Below are positions 1 through 9,427 of a stretch of 64,000 bases of DNA, one piece after another. Position numbers and translations under genes: made by a program. The notes under the pieces were generated by a model that was not told the DNA's origin, searched no databases, and saw nothing but the letters and a program-made list of their open reading frames with translations. Each line of letters starts with the position of its first letter. The stretch's first letter is position 1. This stretch comes from Vibrio tubiashii ATCC 19109 (GTDB lineage: Bacteria; Pseudomonadota; Gammaproteobacteria; Enterobacterales; Vibrionaceae), in contig NZ_CP009355.1 of assembly GCF_000772105.1 (NCBI RefSeq), positions 620,001 through 684,000 on the forward strand, in the 5' to 3' direction.

Positions 1-625
1 AGTCAGGGCTAATCGCTTCTACCGCACCAGAAATAAAATCGGCTACTACGGCATCGACTGAAATACCCGAGCCTTCAATCAAAATGCCCGTTTGCCCAGT
101 GGCTTTAAAGCGTGCATCTACAGAGTGTTTTTTGAGAGCACTTTCAAGTGCTAGGGCAGTAAACATTTTGCCAACAGAGCAATCGGTGCCCACGGTTAAA
201 AGGCGCTTACCGAGACGTTTCTTACCATTTCCGACTGCGAGTGATTCGTCAAAGTGGCGTACATCGTGAAGTTGGCATCTGCCTTGTTCTTTAAGCAATT
301 TCAACTGAGGAATATCGGATAGGCGGCTATGCATTCCGGACGCAATGTTGAAACCTATTTCAGCCGCTTGAATTAGCGTTTGTTGCCAACTCTCAGGGAT
401 AACGCCACCTGCATTGGCTGTGCCAATAACAAGGGTTTTGACGCCTTGCTTTTTTGCTTGTTGCAACGACAAATCAGGTAAATCTAATGACACGGTTTCT
501 TCGCTCAGCCTCAGTTGCCCTCTACAGGTTTCTGGGCGCCACAAGGCAATGCCACGGGCTGTTTTAGCTGCGATTGGATCAGTGACATCGCCAAGAAAAA
601 GAAGGTAAGGTTGAGCAATTGACAT
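1..625 (-). CDS. dgcN: D-glutamate N-acetyltransferase-like protein (DUF1611/DgcN family), 3' part outside window
   Basis: The frame opens at ATG 625 (MSIAQPYLLFLGDV) and runs off the left edge after about 208 residues, so the C-terminal part is missing. A P-loop-like GTDCSVGKM lies at residues 146-154, with an alternating hydrophobic Rossmann-like N-terminal half. This is the pattern of the DUF1611 family, whose member DgcN is known to N-acetylate D-glutamate before the dehydratase-like DgcA acts. A LysR gene lies 96 bp upstream on the same strand, which agrees with a dgcR-dgcN-dgcA order; dgcA would lie outside the window. The family assignment is fairly safe; the D-glutamate substrate is inferred. 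Confidence 0.72.
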   Translation of the reverse strand, partial: MSIAQPYLLFLGDVTDPIAAKTARGIALWRPETCRGQLRLSEETVSLDLPDLSLQQAKKQGVKTLVIGTANAGGVIPESWQQTLIQAAEIGFNIASGMHSRLSDIPQLKLLKEQGRCQLHDVRHFDESLAVGNGKKRLGKRLLTVGTDCSVGKMFTALALESALKKHSVDARFKATGQTGILIEGSGISVDAVVADFISGAVEAISPD

Positions 626-721
626 AAGCATCCCTGTTATTGAGTGTTTGCAATAACAAGACTTTATCTAGGTGTAGAGTCCGTTTCGAATGCTTATCTA
701 TTTGTTGGATATAACGTTAGG

Positions 722-1588
722 TTATAGGCTGGGTTCAAGTTGTTCCACAAACCACTTGGCCGCGATCGATAATGGGTAGTGTTCTGCATGAAGTAGAGAA
801 ACGGAGACTCTAATGGCAGGTTCGAGCTGAGCGGTTTTCACCTTGTTCTGATAATGCTGCGCTGTCCATGGGTCCACGACCGCGTTACAGTTTCCATACG
901 TGACAAGTTCTGCAGCTGCGCTGTAGCTTCTTACTGAGATTTTAGAGTGATAGCTGGCATCTACCGCATGAATAGCTTGGTGAAGTCGCAACCCTAATGG
1001 ATCGCGAGTATCTAGCCCAACTAAGGGGTATTCATTCTCTATAAGTTCTGAAAGTGAATAGCTAGCTTGAGTAGTACTCTTCAGCGGCGTTAATACCGTC
1101 ATCTCTTGGTCTAGCAGTTCGCGTCTCACGATTGCTGGTGGCGTTTCGTCACCAAAACCAATCGCCAGATCCACCTCATTTTTGATCAAAGCATCACATA
1201 ACTCGTCTCGGTTACCGGTAGAAATTTCAACGGTATAATCGGTTTCGCGGCAAATTTTATCTACGATGGGGGCAAGTAAGATGGTTGCAAGAATAGGCGG
1301 AGCGCCAATCGTCAGGTGTTTTTCTCCTGCTTTTATCTTGTTAGTCAGGTTTCTAAACTGTCCAAGTTGTTGATAAACCTTTTCAGCTTCAGGTAACAGT
1401 AAATTCGCTTCTCTAGTTGGTATTAAACGCCCTTTAACACGCTCAAATAGCGCGAATCCTAATTGCTGTTCGGTGTGAGACAAAACACGAGTGACATTCG
1501 GTTGGGAAACAAAAAGCTGTTTCGCCGCGCCTGAAACGGTGCCTGTTTTCATTACTGCATAAAACACTTCAAGCTGTCTTAAATTCAC
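722..1588 (-). CDS. LysR-family transcriptional regulator, possible DgcR
   Basis: The 288-residue protein has the LysR winged-helix domain at residues 1-60 (NLRQLEVFYAVMKTGTVSGA, then SQPNVTRVLSHTEQQLG) and a periplasmic-binding-like effector domain from about residue 90. The start is GTG 1588, the only start that keeps the complete HTH. It precedes the DUF1611 gene in the same direction, so it may activate D-glutamate catabolism as DgcR does in marine bacteria. The pairing is positional. The effector cannot be read from the sequence. Confidence 0.85.
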   Translation of the reverse strand: MNLRQLEVFYAVMKTGTVSGAAKQLFVSQPNVTRVLSHTEQQLGFALFERVKGRLIPTREANLLLPEAEKVYQQLGQFRNLTNKIKAGEKHLTIGAPPILATILLAPIVDKICRETDYTVEISTGNRDELCDALIKNEVDLAIGFGDETPPAIVRRELLDQEMTVLTPLKSTTQASYSLSELIENEYPLVGLDTRDPLGLRLHQAIHAVDASYHSKISVRSYSAAAELVTYGNCNAVVDPWTAQHYQNKVKTAQLEPAIRVSVSLLHAEHYPLSIAAKWFVEQLEPSL

Positions 1589-1754
1589 CGCCGACGATCC
1601 CCTCGCTCATTTATCCTTCAATCACTGTAAATGAATTTAGGTATTTAAAAAAGAAGCCTTTTTCGCTATTGACCTGTCTACCAGTGTAGGTTTTACTATC
1701 CGGCTCGCCAAAATAAGGCTAAAGATTTCGATACAGTGAAGAGGTATAGCCACT

Positions 1755-3107
1755 ATGTCTATTGGATTTGATTATGGAACCGCGAATTGCTCAGTCGCAA
1801 CGCTAGTCGATGGACAGGTGAAACAGATTCCTTTGGTTGGAGAAGATTATTATATTCCTTCGACCCTTTGTGCTCCAACATCAGAAGTGGTGTCCGAATA
1901 CCTTTTTAGAAGCTTAGGGATTAAGCCTTCAGACGGTGTGGGTGAAAATATGCTTCGTCGTGCGATTAAACTCAACGCTGAAGAGGGGCTTGATGTCCGC
2001 GCTGAAGACGTCAAGTTTGGTCATGAGGCGCTAAATCTGTATCTAGAAGATCCTCAGGATGTCTATTACGTTAAATCTCCAAAATCGTTCTTAGGTGCAA
2101 TGGGACTGCGCGATATGCAGCTATCGTTTTTTGAGGATCTGGTTTGTGCCATGATGTCGAACATCCGCCAGCGAACAGAATTGGCTCTAGAGCAAGAGGT
2201 GACTCAAACCGTGATTGGTCGCCCAGTGAACTTTCTTGGTCGAGGTGGCGAAGAGTCTAACATCCAAGCCGAAGGTATCTTACGTCGCGCCGCTTTAAGG
2301 GCGGGCTTCAAAGATGTTGAGTTTCAGTTTGAACCCGTTGCCGCTGGGTTAGACTATGAAGCATCATTGGATCAGGACAAAAATGTCTTGGTCGTGGATA
2401 TTGGTGGTGGTACCACAGACTGCTCGTTTTTACGCATGGGGCCAACATGGGCTGGAAAGCGAGAACGTAGGGATTCACTCCTAGCCCACTCGGGTCAAAT
2501 GGTGGGTGGCAACGATCTCGATATCTTTACCGCATTTAAGCAGTTTATGCCTGAGTTTGGGATGGGGACGCAAAATCTAGCCGGTTTAGAAGTGCCGACA
2601 ACCCAGTTTTGGAATCCTATTGCCATTAACGACGTCCAAGCGCAGCGTAAGTTCTATGGTCACGACAATCGCAAACAGCTGCAACTACTGATTAAAGAAG
2701 CGCAGAACCCAGATAAACTACGCCGACTATTCGAGCTTTATCAAGGCACGTTAGGCTATGCAGTCATCAGAGAAGCCGAGCAGACCAAAATTGCTTTGGG
2801 CGAAGACGACAGCTACCAAGCGCAAATTCAGTTGATCAACGAGTTGATCTCTATCCCTGTTTTAAAATCGGATATGGAAGAGGCAATTTCAGTCCCTACA
2901 GAAAAGATTAAAGCACTAGTTAAAGAAGCAATAAACCAGAGTGGGATTGAGCCAGATGTCGTTTATATGACAGGGGGCTCTGCACGTTCACCAATTTTAA
3001 GAGGGGCGGTGAGTGCGATACTGCCGACCACGCCAATCGTGAGTGGCAATTACTTCGGTTCGGTCACCGCTGGATTAGCTCGCTGGTCTGACACTATTTA
3101 TTCCTAA
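1755..3107 (+). CDS. yegD: Hsp70-family chaperone-like ATPase YegD
   Basis: The 450-residue protein is an actin/Hsp70-fold ATPase. Phosphate-1 loop DYGTANCSVA lies at residues 6-15, phosphate-2 loop VVDIGGGTTDCSF at about 214-226, and the adenosine motif MTGGSARSP near residue 406. It lacks the DnaK substrate-binding and lid domains, and the length matches E. coli YegD (450 aa). YegD is an atypical cytosolic Hsp70 homologue of unsettled role. It is monocistronic, divergent from the LysR gene, and followed by a hairpin before the chemoreceptor gene. Confidence 0.93.
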   Translation: MSIGFDYGTANCSVATLVDGQVKQIPLVGEDYYIPSTLCAPTSEVVSEYLFRSLGIKPSDGVGENMLRRAIKLNAEEGLDVRAEDVKFGHEALNLYLEDPQDVYYVKSPKSFLGAMGLRDMQLSFFEDLVCAMMSNIRQRTELALEQEVTQTVIGRPVNFLGRGGEESNIQAEGILRRAALRAGFKDVEFQFEPVAAGLDYEASLDQDKNVLVVDIGGGTTDCSFLRMGPTWAGKRERRDSLLAHSGQMVGGNDLDIFTAFKQFMPEFGMGTQNLAGLEVPTTQFWNPIAINDVQAQRKFYGHDNRKQLQLLIKEAQNPDKLRRLFELYQGTLGYAVIREAEQTKIALGEDDSYQAQIQLINELISIPVLKSDMEEAISVPTEKIKALVKEAINQSGIEPDVVYMTGGSARSPILRGAVSAILPTTPIVSGNYFGSVTAGLARWSDTIYS

Positions 3108-3110
3108 CTT

Positions 3111-3141
3111 TGTTCGTCCCACTTTTGGGACATGAACAAGC
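3111..3141 (+). terminator. Hairpin after yegD, weak terminator
   Basis: TTGTTC-g-TCCCA and TGGGA-ca-TGAACAA can pair into an interrupted stem just after the yegD stop. No clear T-run follows, so this may be only a partial or Rho-assisted end. Confidence 0.4.
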
Positions 3142-3166
3142 TAAATCACATTTTACTTACTGATAT

Positions 3167-3204
3167 TAATCATATTAATGATTTATCTATCATTAATGTG
3201 ATTA
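3167..3204. promoter_or_regulatory. AT-rich 16-bp inverted repeat upstream of chemoreceptor gene
   Basis: Two 16-base arms (3167-3182 and 3189-3204) are reverse complements with one mismatch, separated by 6 bases. They lie about 125 bp before the chemoreceptor start. Candidate operator or cruciform; the binding protein is unknown. Confidence 0.4.
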
Positions 3205-3329
3205 TTGCATTTCAAATCTGGATTTTTGTCATATAACAGCCACACTTTAATAATAATTTTAATAATTAACTAAAGTTGACGTACTTCAAGTCGCTTAATA
3301 ACTAATTGACTAAAAAAGGGTTGTTTGTA

Positions 3330-5240
3330 ATGAGGAATTTAGGGTTTAGAAAACTACTTCTTATCTCCATTATTGCTCTGGTTGTTTTTTCTGTTTCTGT
3401 GTCTAGCTATGTTGCTTATATTGATCAGAAAGAAACGTTGGTAGAACTTATTACCAACAGCAACCAAGAGTATGTAGAGAGTCAGGCAGAGCAAATCGCC
3501 AGTAAACTCAATGAGAAAGTGGCAGGTTTAGATAAGCTTGGCAAACAGTTCGAAAGTGAGCCTATTACGGGAACTGAACAAGATTTCATTCAATTGACCC
3601 ACCTGATTGCAGGCGGGATGAATCTGAACAGTTCGGTTGTCGGGTTTACCAATGGCGATGCGTATTGGAACCAAACCGCAAAGACTTGGCCAAATCACAA
3701 ATACGATGGGGATGTTACAACGCGAAGTTGGTATCAGCTTGGTAGGCAAAGTACCTCTGCGGGTATGACTGAACCATACTTAGACAGTGATGGTGACACC
3801 TATTGGGTATCCATTGTTCGTAAGACATTTAGCGGCATGATCTCTGCCGATATGCAGCTTGGTTTTCTCAACGAAATTGTTAAAAACGCGAACGAGATAC
3901 CAGGCGCGATAGCGATGATTATTAACCACGACAAAACCATTCTTGCTTCATCATTCAAAGAGGTAAAAGCCGGCGAAAAATCCGATAAATACCCTTGGCT
4001 CAATGATGTGGCCAAACAAGCGATGGGTGCTAAGGACGTGGTGTTTGATGGCATTATGGGTGACAAAGACAAGTTGTTTTTCTCTCATCAAATCAACATA
4101 GCGGGTAAGAGTTGGTATTTTGTTGTTGGCCTAGAAAAGGACATTGTGTTTGCTGATCTTGCTTCGGCAAAGACATCTGCCATCACTACTGCGCTAGTTG
4201 CCACGGTGATCAGTGTGATTCTGGCACTACTAATCATGAATGTGTTGTACCGACCAATACTGGTACTGAAAGAAACCATTGCTGGTTTGAGTCAAGGTAA
4301 CGGTGACCTAACTCAACGCATTGAGGTGAAAACCAATGATGACCTTGGGCAGATATCTGGAGGGGTCAATGCGTTTATCACCAACCTGCAGAACATGATG
4401 CTTGAGATCAGGGAAGTTACTGATCACTTGAATGAAAACGTCGATCGAATGAAGGATCAAAGTCAGCGCAACAGCGTCATTCTTCAAAACCATGTTCAAG
4501 AAACCGAGCAGGTTGTTACTGCGATAGAAGAGATGAATTCGACCGCGGAATCTATGGCGACGGATGCAGCGAATACCGCTCAGCTGACACATAAAGCGAG
4601 CGAGGCGAGTGCAACGTCGAAGAGTACAGTGACACAGGCACAAAACAACGTTCAGGAATTGGTTGATGATGTCAGTACAGCTTCTGATAATGTTAACAAC
4701 ATGGCGTCAGAGACGGATGGTATCAACACAATTTTGGGCGTTATCGGTGATATCGCAGAGCAAACCAACTTACTAGCCCTAAATGCGGCAATTGAAGCAG
4801 CGCGTGCAGGTGAACAAGGTCGAGGTTTTGCGGTTGTTGCCGATGAGGTACGTAACCTTGCAAGCAGAACGAAAACCAGCACCGAAGAAATCGAGGCAGC
4901 GCTTGCAAGTTTGCTACGTGGTAGCCAATCGGTTGTGGATTCAATGGACTCTACGAAGCAGAAATGTGCGCAAACTGCAGAGGGTGCCGGAGAAGTAGCA
5001 GAGAGCTTAGATGTGATGACTGAGTTTGTTACCGACATCAACGATCTGAGTACTCAAATTGCGACAGCGGCGGAAGAGCAAAGCAGTGTGACCCAGGAGC
5101 TGAGCCGTAATATGTCGGCGATTAATGACATAGTGGGTGAGTTGGACAGTAATGGTCAACAGGCTCTTGAAGAAGCTCAAAATATCTCTGACATGAACCA
5201 GAAGTTAACCGGAATAGTGGGTCGATTTAAACTAGACTAA
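3330..5240 (+). CDS. Methyl-accepting chemotaxis protein with dCache sensor
   Basis: I chose ATG 3330 ([14 protein letters not shown]) over the upstream in-frame TTG at 3306, because it places the first transmembrane helix right at the N-terminus; the protein is then 636 aa. The order is TM1 (about 7-28), a periplasmic Cache region of about 240 residues, TM2 near 285-305, HAMP ([20 protein letters not shown]) and a cytoplasmic signalling coiled coil. The conserved hairpin tip reads [20 protein letters not shown]. Such receptors relay a ligand signal to CheA/CheW. No chemotaxis partner is nearby, so it probably feeds the main system. The ligand cannot be told. Confidence 0.93.
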   Translation: MRNLGFRKLLLISIIALVVFSVSVSSYVAYIDQKETLVELITNSNQEYVESQAEQIASKLNEKVAGLDKLGKQFESEPITGTEQDFIQLTHLIAGGMNLNSSVVGFTNGDAYWNQTAKTWPNHKYDGDVTTRSWYQLGRQSTSAGMTEPYLDSDGDTYWVSIVRKTFSGMISADMQLGFLNEIVKNANEIPGAIAMIINHDKTILASSFKEVKAGEKSDKYPWLNDVAKQAMGAKDVVFDGIMGDKDKLFFSHQINIAGKSWYFVVGLEKDIVFADLASAKTSAITTALVATVISVILALLIMNVLYRPILVLKETIAGLSQGNGDLTQRIEVKTNDDLGQISGGVNAFITNLQNMMLEIREVTDHLNENVDRMKDQSQRNSVILQNHVQETEQVVTAIEEMNSTAESMATDAANTAQLTHKASEASATSKSTVTQAQNNVQELVDDVSTASDNVNNMASETDGINTILGVIGDIAEQTNLLALNAAIEAARAGEQGRGFAVVADEVRNLASRTKTSTEEIEAALASLLRGSQSVVDSMDSTKQKCAQTAEGAGEVAESLDVMTEFVTDINDLSTQIATAAEEQSSVTQELSRNMSAINDIVGELDSNGQQALEEAQNISDMNQKLTGIVGRFKLD

Positions 5241-5295
5241 TACAAAACAGAGTTAAATATCTGCTCACCTATTTTCTCTGACTGATATAAACAAC

Positions 5296-5319
5296 AAGAG
5301 GCACTGATTAGTGCCTCTT
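5296..5319. terminator. Bidirectional terminator hairpin
   Basis: A perfect stem AAGAGGCACT / AGTGCCTCTT with a 4-base loop sits between the convergent chemoreceptor and XRE genes. The A and T ends of the stem can serve both directions. Confidence 0.7.
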
Positions 5320-5338
5320 CTACTATCTGGATATTGGA

Positions 5339-5983
5339 TTAGCTGCGCCTAGCCCAAACACCCCAGCGAACTACGCCAATCACTTCAATTTCAGATTCAT
5401 CAATGGTGTTGATCGGGTTGCGATCGATATCTTCACCATACCAAACGTGAACTTTGTCAGCGATCTTAACCAATGTGAAAAAGTCGGGAGTCGGATTACT
5501 ACCAATGCGAGCCAGAACAATATCATCGTTCGCCCACTCTTTATCTTTGGTAATAAGAGCATAGCAGTTCCAAGTCTTAGCATGAGATGCAACCACAGGG
5601 TAAACCACACCAAAGCAATCGGCATATTCTTTGGCTACTGGCATAGTGTCTATAGCAGTGGCATCGCCGGTTGTCAGTTGTTGATGAACGTCAGTGCGCT
5701 TATAGATATTAACGGTTGCGGCTTCAGAGTCAGACAGTAGGTTAATGGTCTCTTTATCTGTTGACTTGTCACCAATACCAAAGCAAAGCCAATGTGGTTC
5801 GACATCAAGAAAGCGAGCAATATCAGAAAGCTCCTCTAAGCTTGGATAAGTACGGTTGCTTGATTTTGAAAGGTAGCGGCCGATGGTTGCTTTACCTTTG
5901 CCAATACCTTGTGCCAATGACGCGTTGTTCTCTCCACGCTCTTTTAAAAGCGCTATGATTCTATCTTGATAATTGTCTTGCAT
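5339..5983 (-). CDS. XRE-type regulator with degenerate S24/LexA-like C-terminal domain
   Basis: The 214-residue protein opens with a helix-turn-helix of phage-repressor type (residues 8-65: NNASLAQGIGKGKATIGRYL, then YPSLEELSDIARFLDVEPHW). A C-terminal half follows that resembles a LexA/CI beta domain (WANDDIVLARI and DESEIEVIGVVRWGVW). No Ser-Lys autocleavage dyad is visible in the usual context, so RecA-driven self-cleavage is unlikely. No phage genes flank it; it looks like a domesticated repressor. It is convergent with the chemoreceptor gene and preceded by a 347-bp AT-rich spacer that should hold its own operator. The target is unknown. Confidence 0.75.
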   Translation of the reverse strand: MQDNYQDRIIALLKERGENNASLAQGIGKGKATIGRYLSKSSNRTYPSLEELSDIARFLDVEPHWLCFGIGDKSTDKETINLLSDSEAATVNIYKRTDVHQQLTTGDATAIDTMPVAKEYADCFGVVYPVVASHAKTWNCYALITKDKEWANDDIVLARIGSNPTPDFFTLVKIADKVHVWYGEDIDRNPINTIDESEIEVIGVVRWGVWARRS

Positions 5984-6330
5984 TGGTGAAAACCTTAACG
6001 GGTAAGTATTCTTCTCAAATATGAAACTACAAGAAAATATATGCTGTTTTTAAACACCTTGCAAGTTGCTATCTCTCATATTCCACTGGGCCGTTTCTGA
6101 TTTGGGCATAAATTCATCAATAACTTATATTGATTTCAAAAATGATTTATTACACCACTGATAAATATGTCGTTATTGAATCACGTCGACTGAGCGAGCG
6201 CTTCATTCATAATCTAGACTTCGCAATCTGAGTATGGCGCGAATAAATTGCTTGGTGATTACCTCGCTATTACAATGTGAAGTTTCGACGCCAACGGTTT
6301 AAGCTATCCGATACTGCAGAGGATGTATTA
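5984..6330. other. Intergenic spacer between XRE regulator and CDF transporter
   Basis: This AT-rich 347-bp spacer between divergent genes must hold both promoters. I see no clear operator, RNA gene or credible short ORF in it. An in-frame GTG at 6277 could extend the CDF gene by 18 residues, but it has no good ribosome binding site. Confidence 0.5.
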
Positions 6331-7242
6331 ATGAAAGATCAAATTGCTCAAATAGAGAAACGAGCGCTAAAGCTGGGAATAGCGGCTAACTTAGTGATGG
6401 CGTTCTCTGGTTGGGCAGCCTACAACTTGTCGGGCTCAGAGGCTTTGCTCCTTGATGGCAACATGTCTTTTATTCTCTTTCTGACGGCTATCGTGGCACT
6501 CAAAATCACTCAGATAAAATCGCTGCGCAGCGAAACCTATCCTTTTGGTTTATACGTGACCGAGGCGCTATACAGCCTGATGAAAGGGTTGTTGCTATTA
6601 GGTGTTGTTATATCTGCGATAGTGAGTAACGGCTCTAAAATTGTCAGTTACTTGAATGGTGCGCAATTAGCGACAATTAAAACCGGTGTGATTGTTTACT
6701 ATGCGATTGCTATGGTCTTGATCTGCTGGGGGTTATCCGCATTCTATTATTTCCAGAATAAAAAGATTGCCAATAGCAGCTCGATGTTAAAGGTCGATCA
6801 AAAATCTTCTTTTATTGATGGGGTGCTGTCCGCTTCGACCGGCGCTATTTTGGTTGTTATTGGTTACGTTCAAGTAGGCAGCCAATTTGATTTCCTTCTT
6901 TATATTGGCGATGCGTTATTAGTTTTAATTTTAGCACTGCTGATGATAGGTCAGCCGATTGGTATTATTCGTGAGGCGTTTGTTGAGCTTGCGGGTGGTA
7001 AACTGCAAAACGAGCTGCAGCACCAAGAGATTTCGACGTTAGTGACAGATCATTTTGTTAATCAAAAGATAGAAAAGCTCAATATCAGCAAAACTGGATC
7101 AAGTTACCTGGTCGTGATTGGTGTGTCGCTACAGCAGTTGCAACAACACGATGAGGCAATATGGCGTGAGCAAAAAACGAAACTCACTCAAGTGCTGAGC
7201 AGTAAATATCCTTTTGTTGACGTAGAGGTAGTCGTTATCTAG
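6331..7242 (+). CDS. Cation diffusion facilitator (CDF) family transporter
   Basis: ATG 6331 (MKDQIAQIEKRALKLG) is chosen because AGAGGA stands 7 bases before it. The 303-residue protein has about six hydrophobic segments and a C-terminal cytoplasmic domain ending in a beta-alpha pattern (SSKYPFVDVEVVVI). Acidic residues in LLLDGN (TM2) and VDQKSSFIDG (TM5) stand where CDF pumps bind metal, but the usual TM5 HxxxD reads DxxxxxxD, so the metal is uncertain. Family members export Zn, Fe, Mn or Co in exchange for protons. The DUF3626 gene follows by 23 bp, suggesting an operon. Confidence 0.8.
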   Translation: MKDQIAQIEKRALKLGIAANLVMAFSGWAAYNLSGSEALLLDGNMSFILFLTAIVALKITQIKSLRSETYPFGLYVTEALYSLMKGLLLLGVVISAIVSNGSKIVSYLNGAQLATIKTGVIVYYAIAMVLICWGLSAFYYFQNKKIANSSSMLKVDQKSSFIDGVLSASTGAILVVIGYVQVGSQFDFLLYIGDALLVLILALLMIGQPIGIIREAFVELAGGKLQNELQHQEISTLVTDHFVNQKIEKLNISKTGSSYLVVIGVSLQQLQQHDEAIWREQKTKLTQVLSSKYPFVDVEVVVI

Positions 7243-7265
7243 ATTTTTTGGGATAGAAATAGAAT

Positions 7266-8102
7266 ATGGCACAAGATATTTATCACAGAGCACTTCAGAC
7301 GATACACGAAAAGTCTTCACAGAATACTTCTTTATGTCCTTATGCAGTGACCATTAATTTTCACCCCGATCGTTTTACTCACGATGGCCACCCGTTGATC
7401 GAGCAACTAGCGCATGATGGGGTTTTGAAGTCTCAGTTCGAAACCCAAACGAGTAACGGGGGTTTAACGGCATTTTATGGTGGAGAACGCTGGCTATGGG
7501 AGCAACGCGTATTTGGTGGTGTTTATGATACTTGCGAAGCACATCAGAGGCCTAAATATGGTGCTTTGAACTTTCTTGAAAGCGAATACGGAGCAGCCCC
7601 TCGATTTGGTTCAAGTTACTTTCGAATAAACCGTAGAGTGTTAGAAAGAACCAGCTATTGTTATCCAGATAGCTATTATCATCCCACCAATTTCGCTACG
7701 TCTAGCTCCGTTAAATCCTTGGTCAAAATGGCACAAGCGTTTACTGGAGATGAGCTCGATAGATATGTTGAAGCGCAAATCCATGGTGAGTTGAACCTCG
7801 CAAAAGACGTTGAAGCATTGGTTCTTGACCCAAGCTTCAATGGCACAGAGGTCGAAGTATGGGCTGACAAACTGCCATGTGTTTTAGAATGGCATAGCGG
7901 ATACGTTTTAGATGTCCAAGACGTTAATGACAACCCGAGTTACAGAGGCGGGCGTTTCATCGAGCTGGCTGTAAAGCTAGCGACTAACAATAAGATAAAG
8001 CCAATAGATCTTTCTAGAGCCATTTATCAGCTGAACTTTGACGAACAAGATATCAAGAAAATCTGGCACTATATGGCTAATTTCGGCAGATTAGCTCGCT
8101 AA
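7266..8102 (+). CDS. DUF3626-like protein of unknown function
   Basis: The 278-residue soluble protein has no signal peptide or membrane segment. It carries the conserved landmarks I associate with DUF3626: INFHPDR near residue 30, EAHQRPKYGALN near 94, SSYFRIN, and the acidic motif EAQIHGELNLAKDVEALVLD near 168. The R / S-x-x / E spacing recalls ADP-ribosyltransferase folds, but this is only a visual impression. It follows the CDF transporter by 23 bp, so the two are probably cotranscribed. A toxin-like or metal-linked role cannot be decided from sequence alone. Confidence 0.62.
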   Translation: MAQDIYHRALQTIHEKSSQNTSLCPYAVTINFHPDRFTHDGHPLIEQLAHDGVLKSQFETQTSNGGLTAFYGGERWLWEQRVFGGVYDTCEAHQRPKYGALNFLESEYGAAPRFGSSYFRINRRVLERTSYCYPDSYYHPTNFATSSSVKSLVKMAQAFTGDELDRYVEAQIHGELNLAKDVEALVLDPSFNGTEVEVWADKLPCVLEWHSGYVLDVQDVNDNPSYRGGRFIELAVKLATNNKIKPIDLSRAIYQLNFDEQDIKKIWHYMANFGRLAR

Positions 8103-8125
8103 ATTACGAGCCTAATCTACTTAAG

Positions 8126-9331
8126 CTAAGAAACTAATAATGGCTCCAGTTCGTTTCTTTGGCTCAGTCTAATCATCACTCCGACGGCGACAAACATAAC
8201 GGCGGCGGCCAGCATAAACCCATATTGAGTTATACCGTAGTGAGCCAAAGCCGCAATCACAACATAGCTGATGCTTTGTACCGAAGTTGAGAACATCGCC
8301 AAGCCTCCATCCACTCGACCACGTTGATTGACCTCAATAGTGTGGTGCATCCAATTGGTACGTGCGATGCGATTTAAGGCGTTAAAGAATCCAAAAAACA
8401 GAGTAAATAGTAAGATATATCCTGGATGTTGCGAGAAACTCATGCCGACTAGGGTAAGCGCCACTACCGCCATAGAATACTGCATGGTTGTTTGGTGTGA
8501 GGTCAATGACAGTAATTTGCTCAGTAGCACGCCTGTGAGCAGTGAACCTAGGCCAAAGGTGATGTTGTATCCTGCATACCAATTACCTGAAACCCCGTTT
8601 TCCGCAAACCAAATCGGAACCAACTTGCCTAAAAAGGTCAGTATCGGATAGGAAAGGCAAGAGAGCATGATAAAGGCATAGAAACGTGGTTGCTTAGCGA
8701 TAATACTCTTACTTTCTTTCATCTGTTCCAGAAAGGGCGCTTTGTGTGAGCTACGTAGTTTTCTACGGTAAGGCGTTACTATATAGCTAAGCACAGCGAT
8801 GCCCGAAGCGCTCGCTGCAAAAGCTGCGAATTCAAGCATGCCCCATGCTTGCAGTAATATGACGCCCAATGCACCGGCACCAAGAGTAGTGCCTTGCATA
8901 ACAATTTCTTGCTTGCCTGAGATAGAAGCGTATTCATGCAAATCGTAGTTTTCTTGAGTAAATGCATTATTGGTCGTCCAAGCTAAATTGCTCGTTACCC
9001 AGAACACAAGTTGTGCTGCAGCAAGTAACCAATGTGATCCGTCAGACAGCCAATAAGCAAAGAAGACAACCATAGCCGTTGCGGACTGAATCAATTGGAC
9101 TAAAACCAGTAGCGACTTACGCGAGTGTCTGTCGATCAAAGTAGAGAAAAATGGAGTAAGGACAAACGTGGTTGCGGTACAGGCGAGTGCGATAAGGGCG
9201 ACAAAGGTTCCCATGTTGTCCGACTCAAGCATGATCCAAGGCAGGGCCATCATAAACAAGCCAGATGAAATACCATCAAAAAAGCGTCCGGAAAGATAAG
9301 GTAATGTTCTGCTTTTTGCGAGTAGGTTCAT
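8126..9331 (-). CDS. MFS transporter, predicted SoxR-controlled efflux pump
   Basis: The start is ATG 9331 (MNLLAKSRTLPYLSGRFFDG), preceded by AAGGA at 7 bases; a GTG/ATG further out adds nine residues but no SD. The 401-residue protein has about 12 hydrophobic segments and the motif-A-like loop TLIDRHSRKSLL near residues 57-68, typical of drug/proton antiporters and enterobactin exporter-like MFS proteins. It is divergent from soxR, and its promoter holds a SoxR box in the 19-bp spacer. I infer that it exports redox-cycling compounds. The substrate is not visible. Confidence 0.88.
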   Translation of the reverse strand: MNLLAKSRTLPYLSGRFFDGISSGLFMMALPWIMLESDNMGTFVALIALACTATTFVLTPFFSTLIDRHSRKSLLVLVQLIQSATAMVVFFAYWLSDGSHWLLAAAQLVFWVTSNLAWTTNNAFTQENYDLHEYASISGKQEIVMQGTTLGAGALGVILLQAWGMLEFAAFAASASGIAVLSYIVTPYRRKLRSSHKAPFLEQMKESKSIIAKQPRFYAFIMLSCLSYPILTFLGKLVPIWFAENGVSGNWYAGYNITFGLGSLLTGVLLSKLLSLTSHQTTMQYSMAVVALTLVGMSFSQHPGYILLFTLFFGFFNALNRIARTNWMHHTIEVNQRGRVDGGLAMFSTSVQSISYVVIAALAHYGITQYGFMLAAAVMFVAVGVMIRLSQRNELEPLLVS

Positions 9332-9366
9332 TGAATTTTCCTTATGTATATTCACCAACTTGGGTT

Positions 9367-9397
9367 ACTCTAAAACCTCAAGCTAACTTGAGGTAAA
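9367..9397 (-). promoter_or_regulatory. SoxR box and 19-bp-spacer promoter of the MFS gene
   Basis: On the minus strand TTTACC (-35, 9392-9397) and TAGAGT (-10, 9367-9372) are separated by 19 bp. CCTCAAG-n4-CTTGAGG occupies 9376-9393, almost identical to the E. coli soxS operator. MerR-family activators act on such over-long spacers. The site also lies about 50 bp before the soxR start, so autoregulation is likely. Confidence 0.93.
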
Positions 9398-9427
9398 GAA
9401 CTTTGTTCAATTAATTTGGAGGCTTAT

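Noticed and set aside
3528..5041. Several long minus-strand frames (60-129 codons) within the chemoreceptor gene
   Set aside because: They lie entirely inside a clear chemoreceptor coding sequence, have no ribosome sites and have the composition of antisense shadows.
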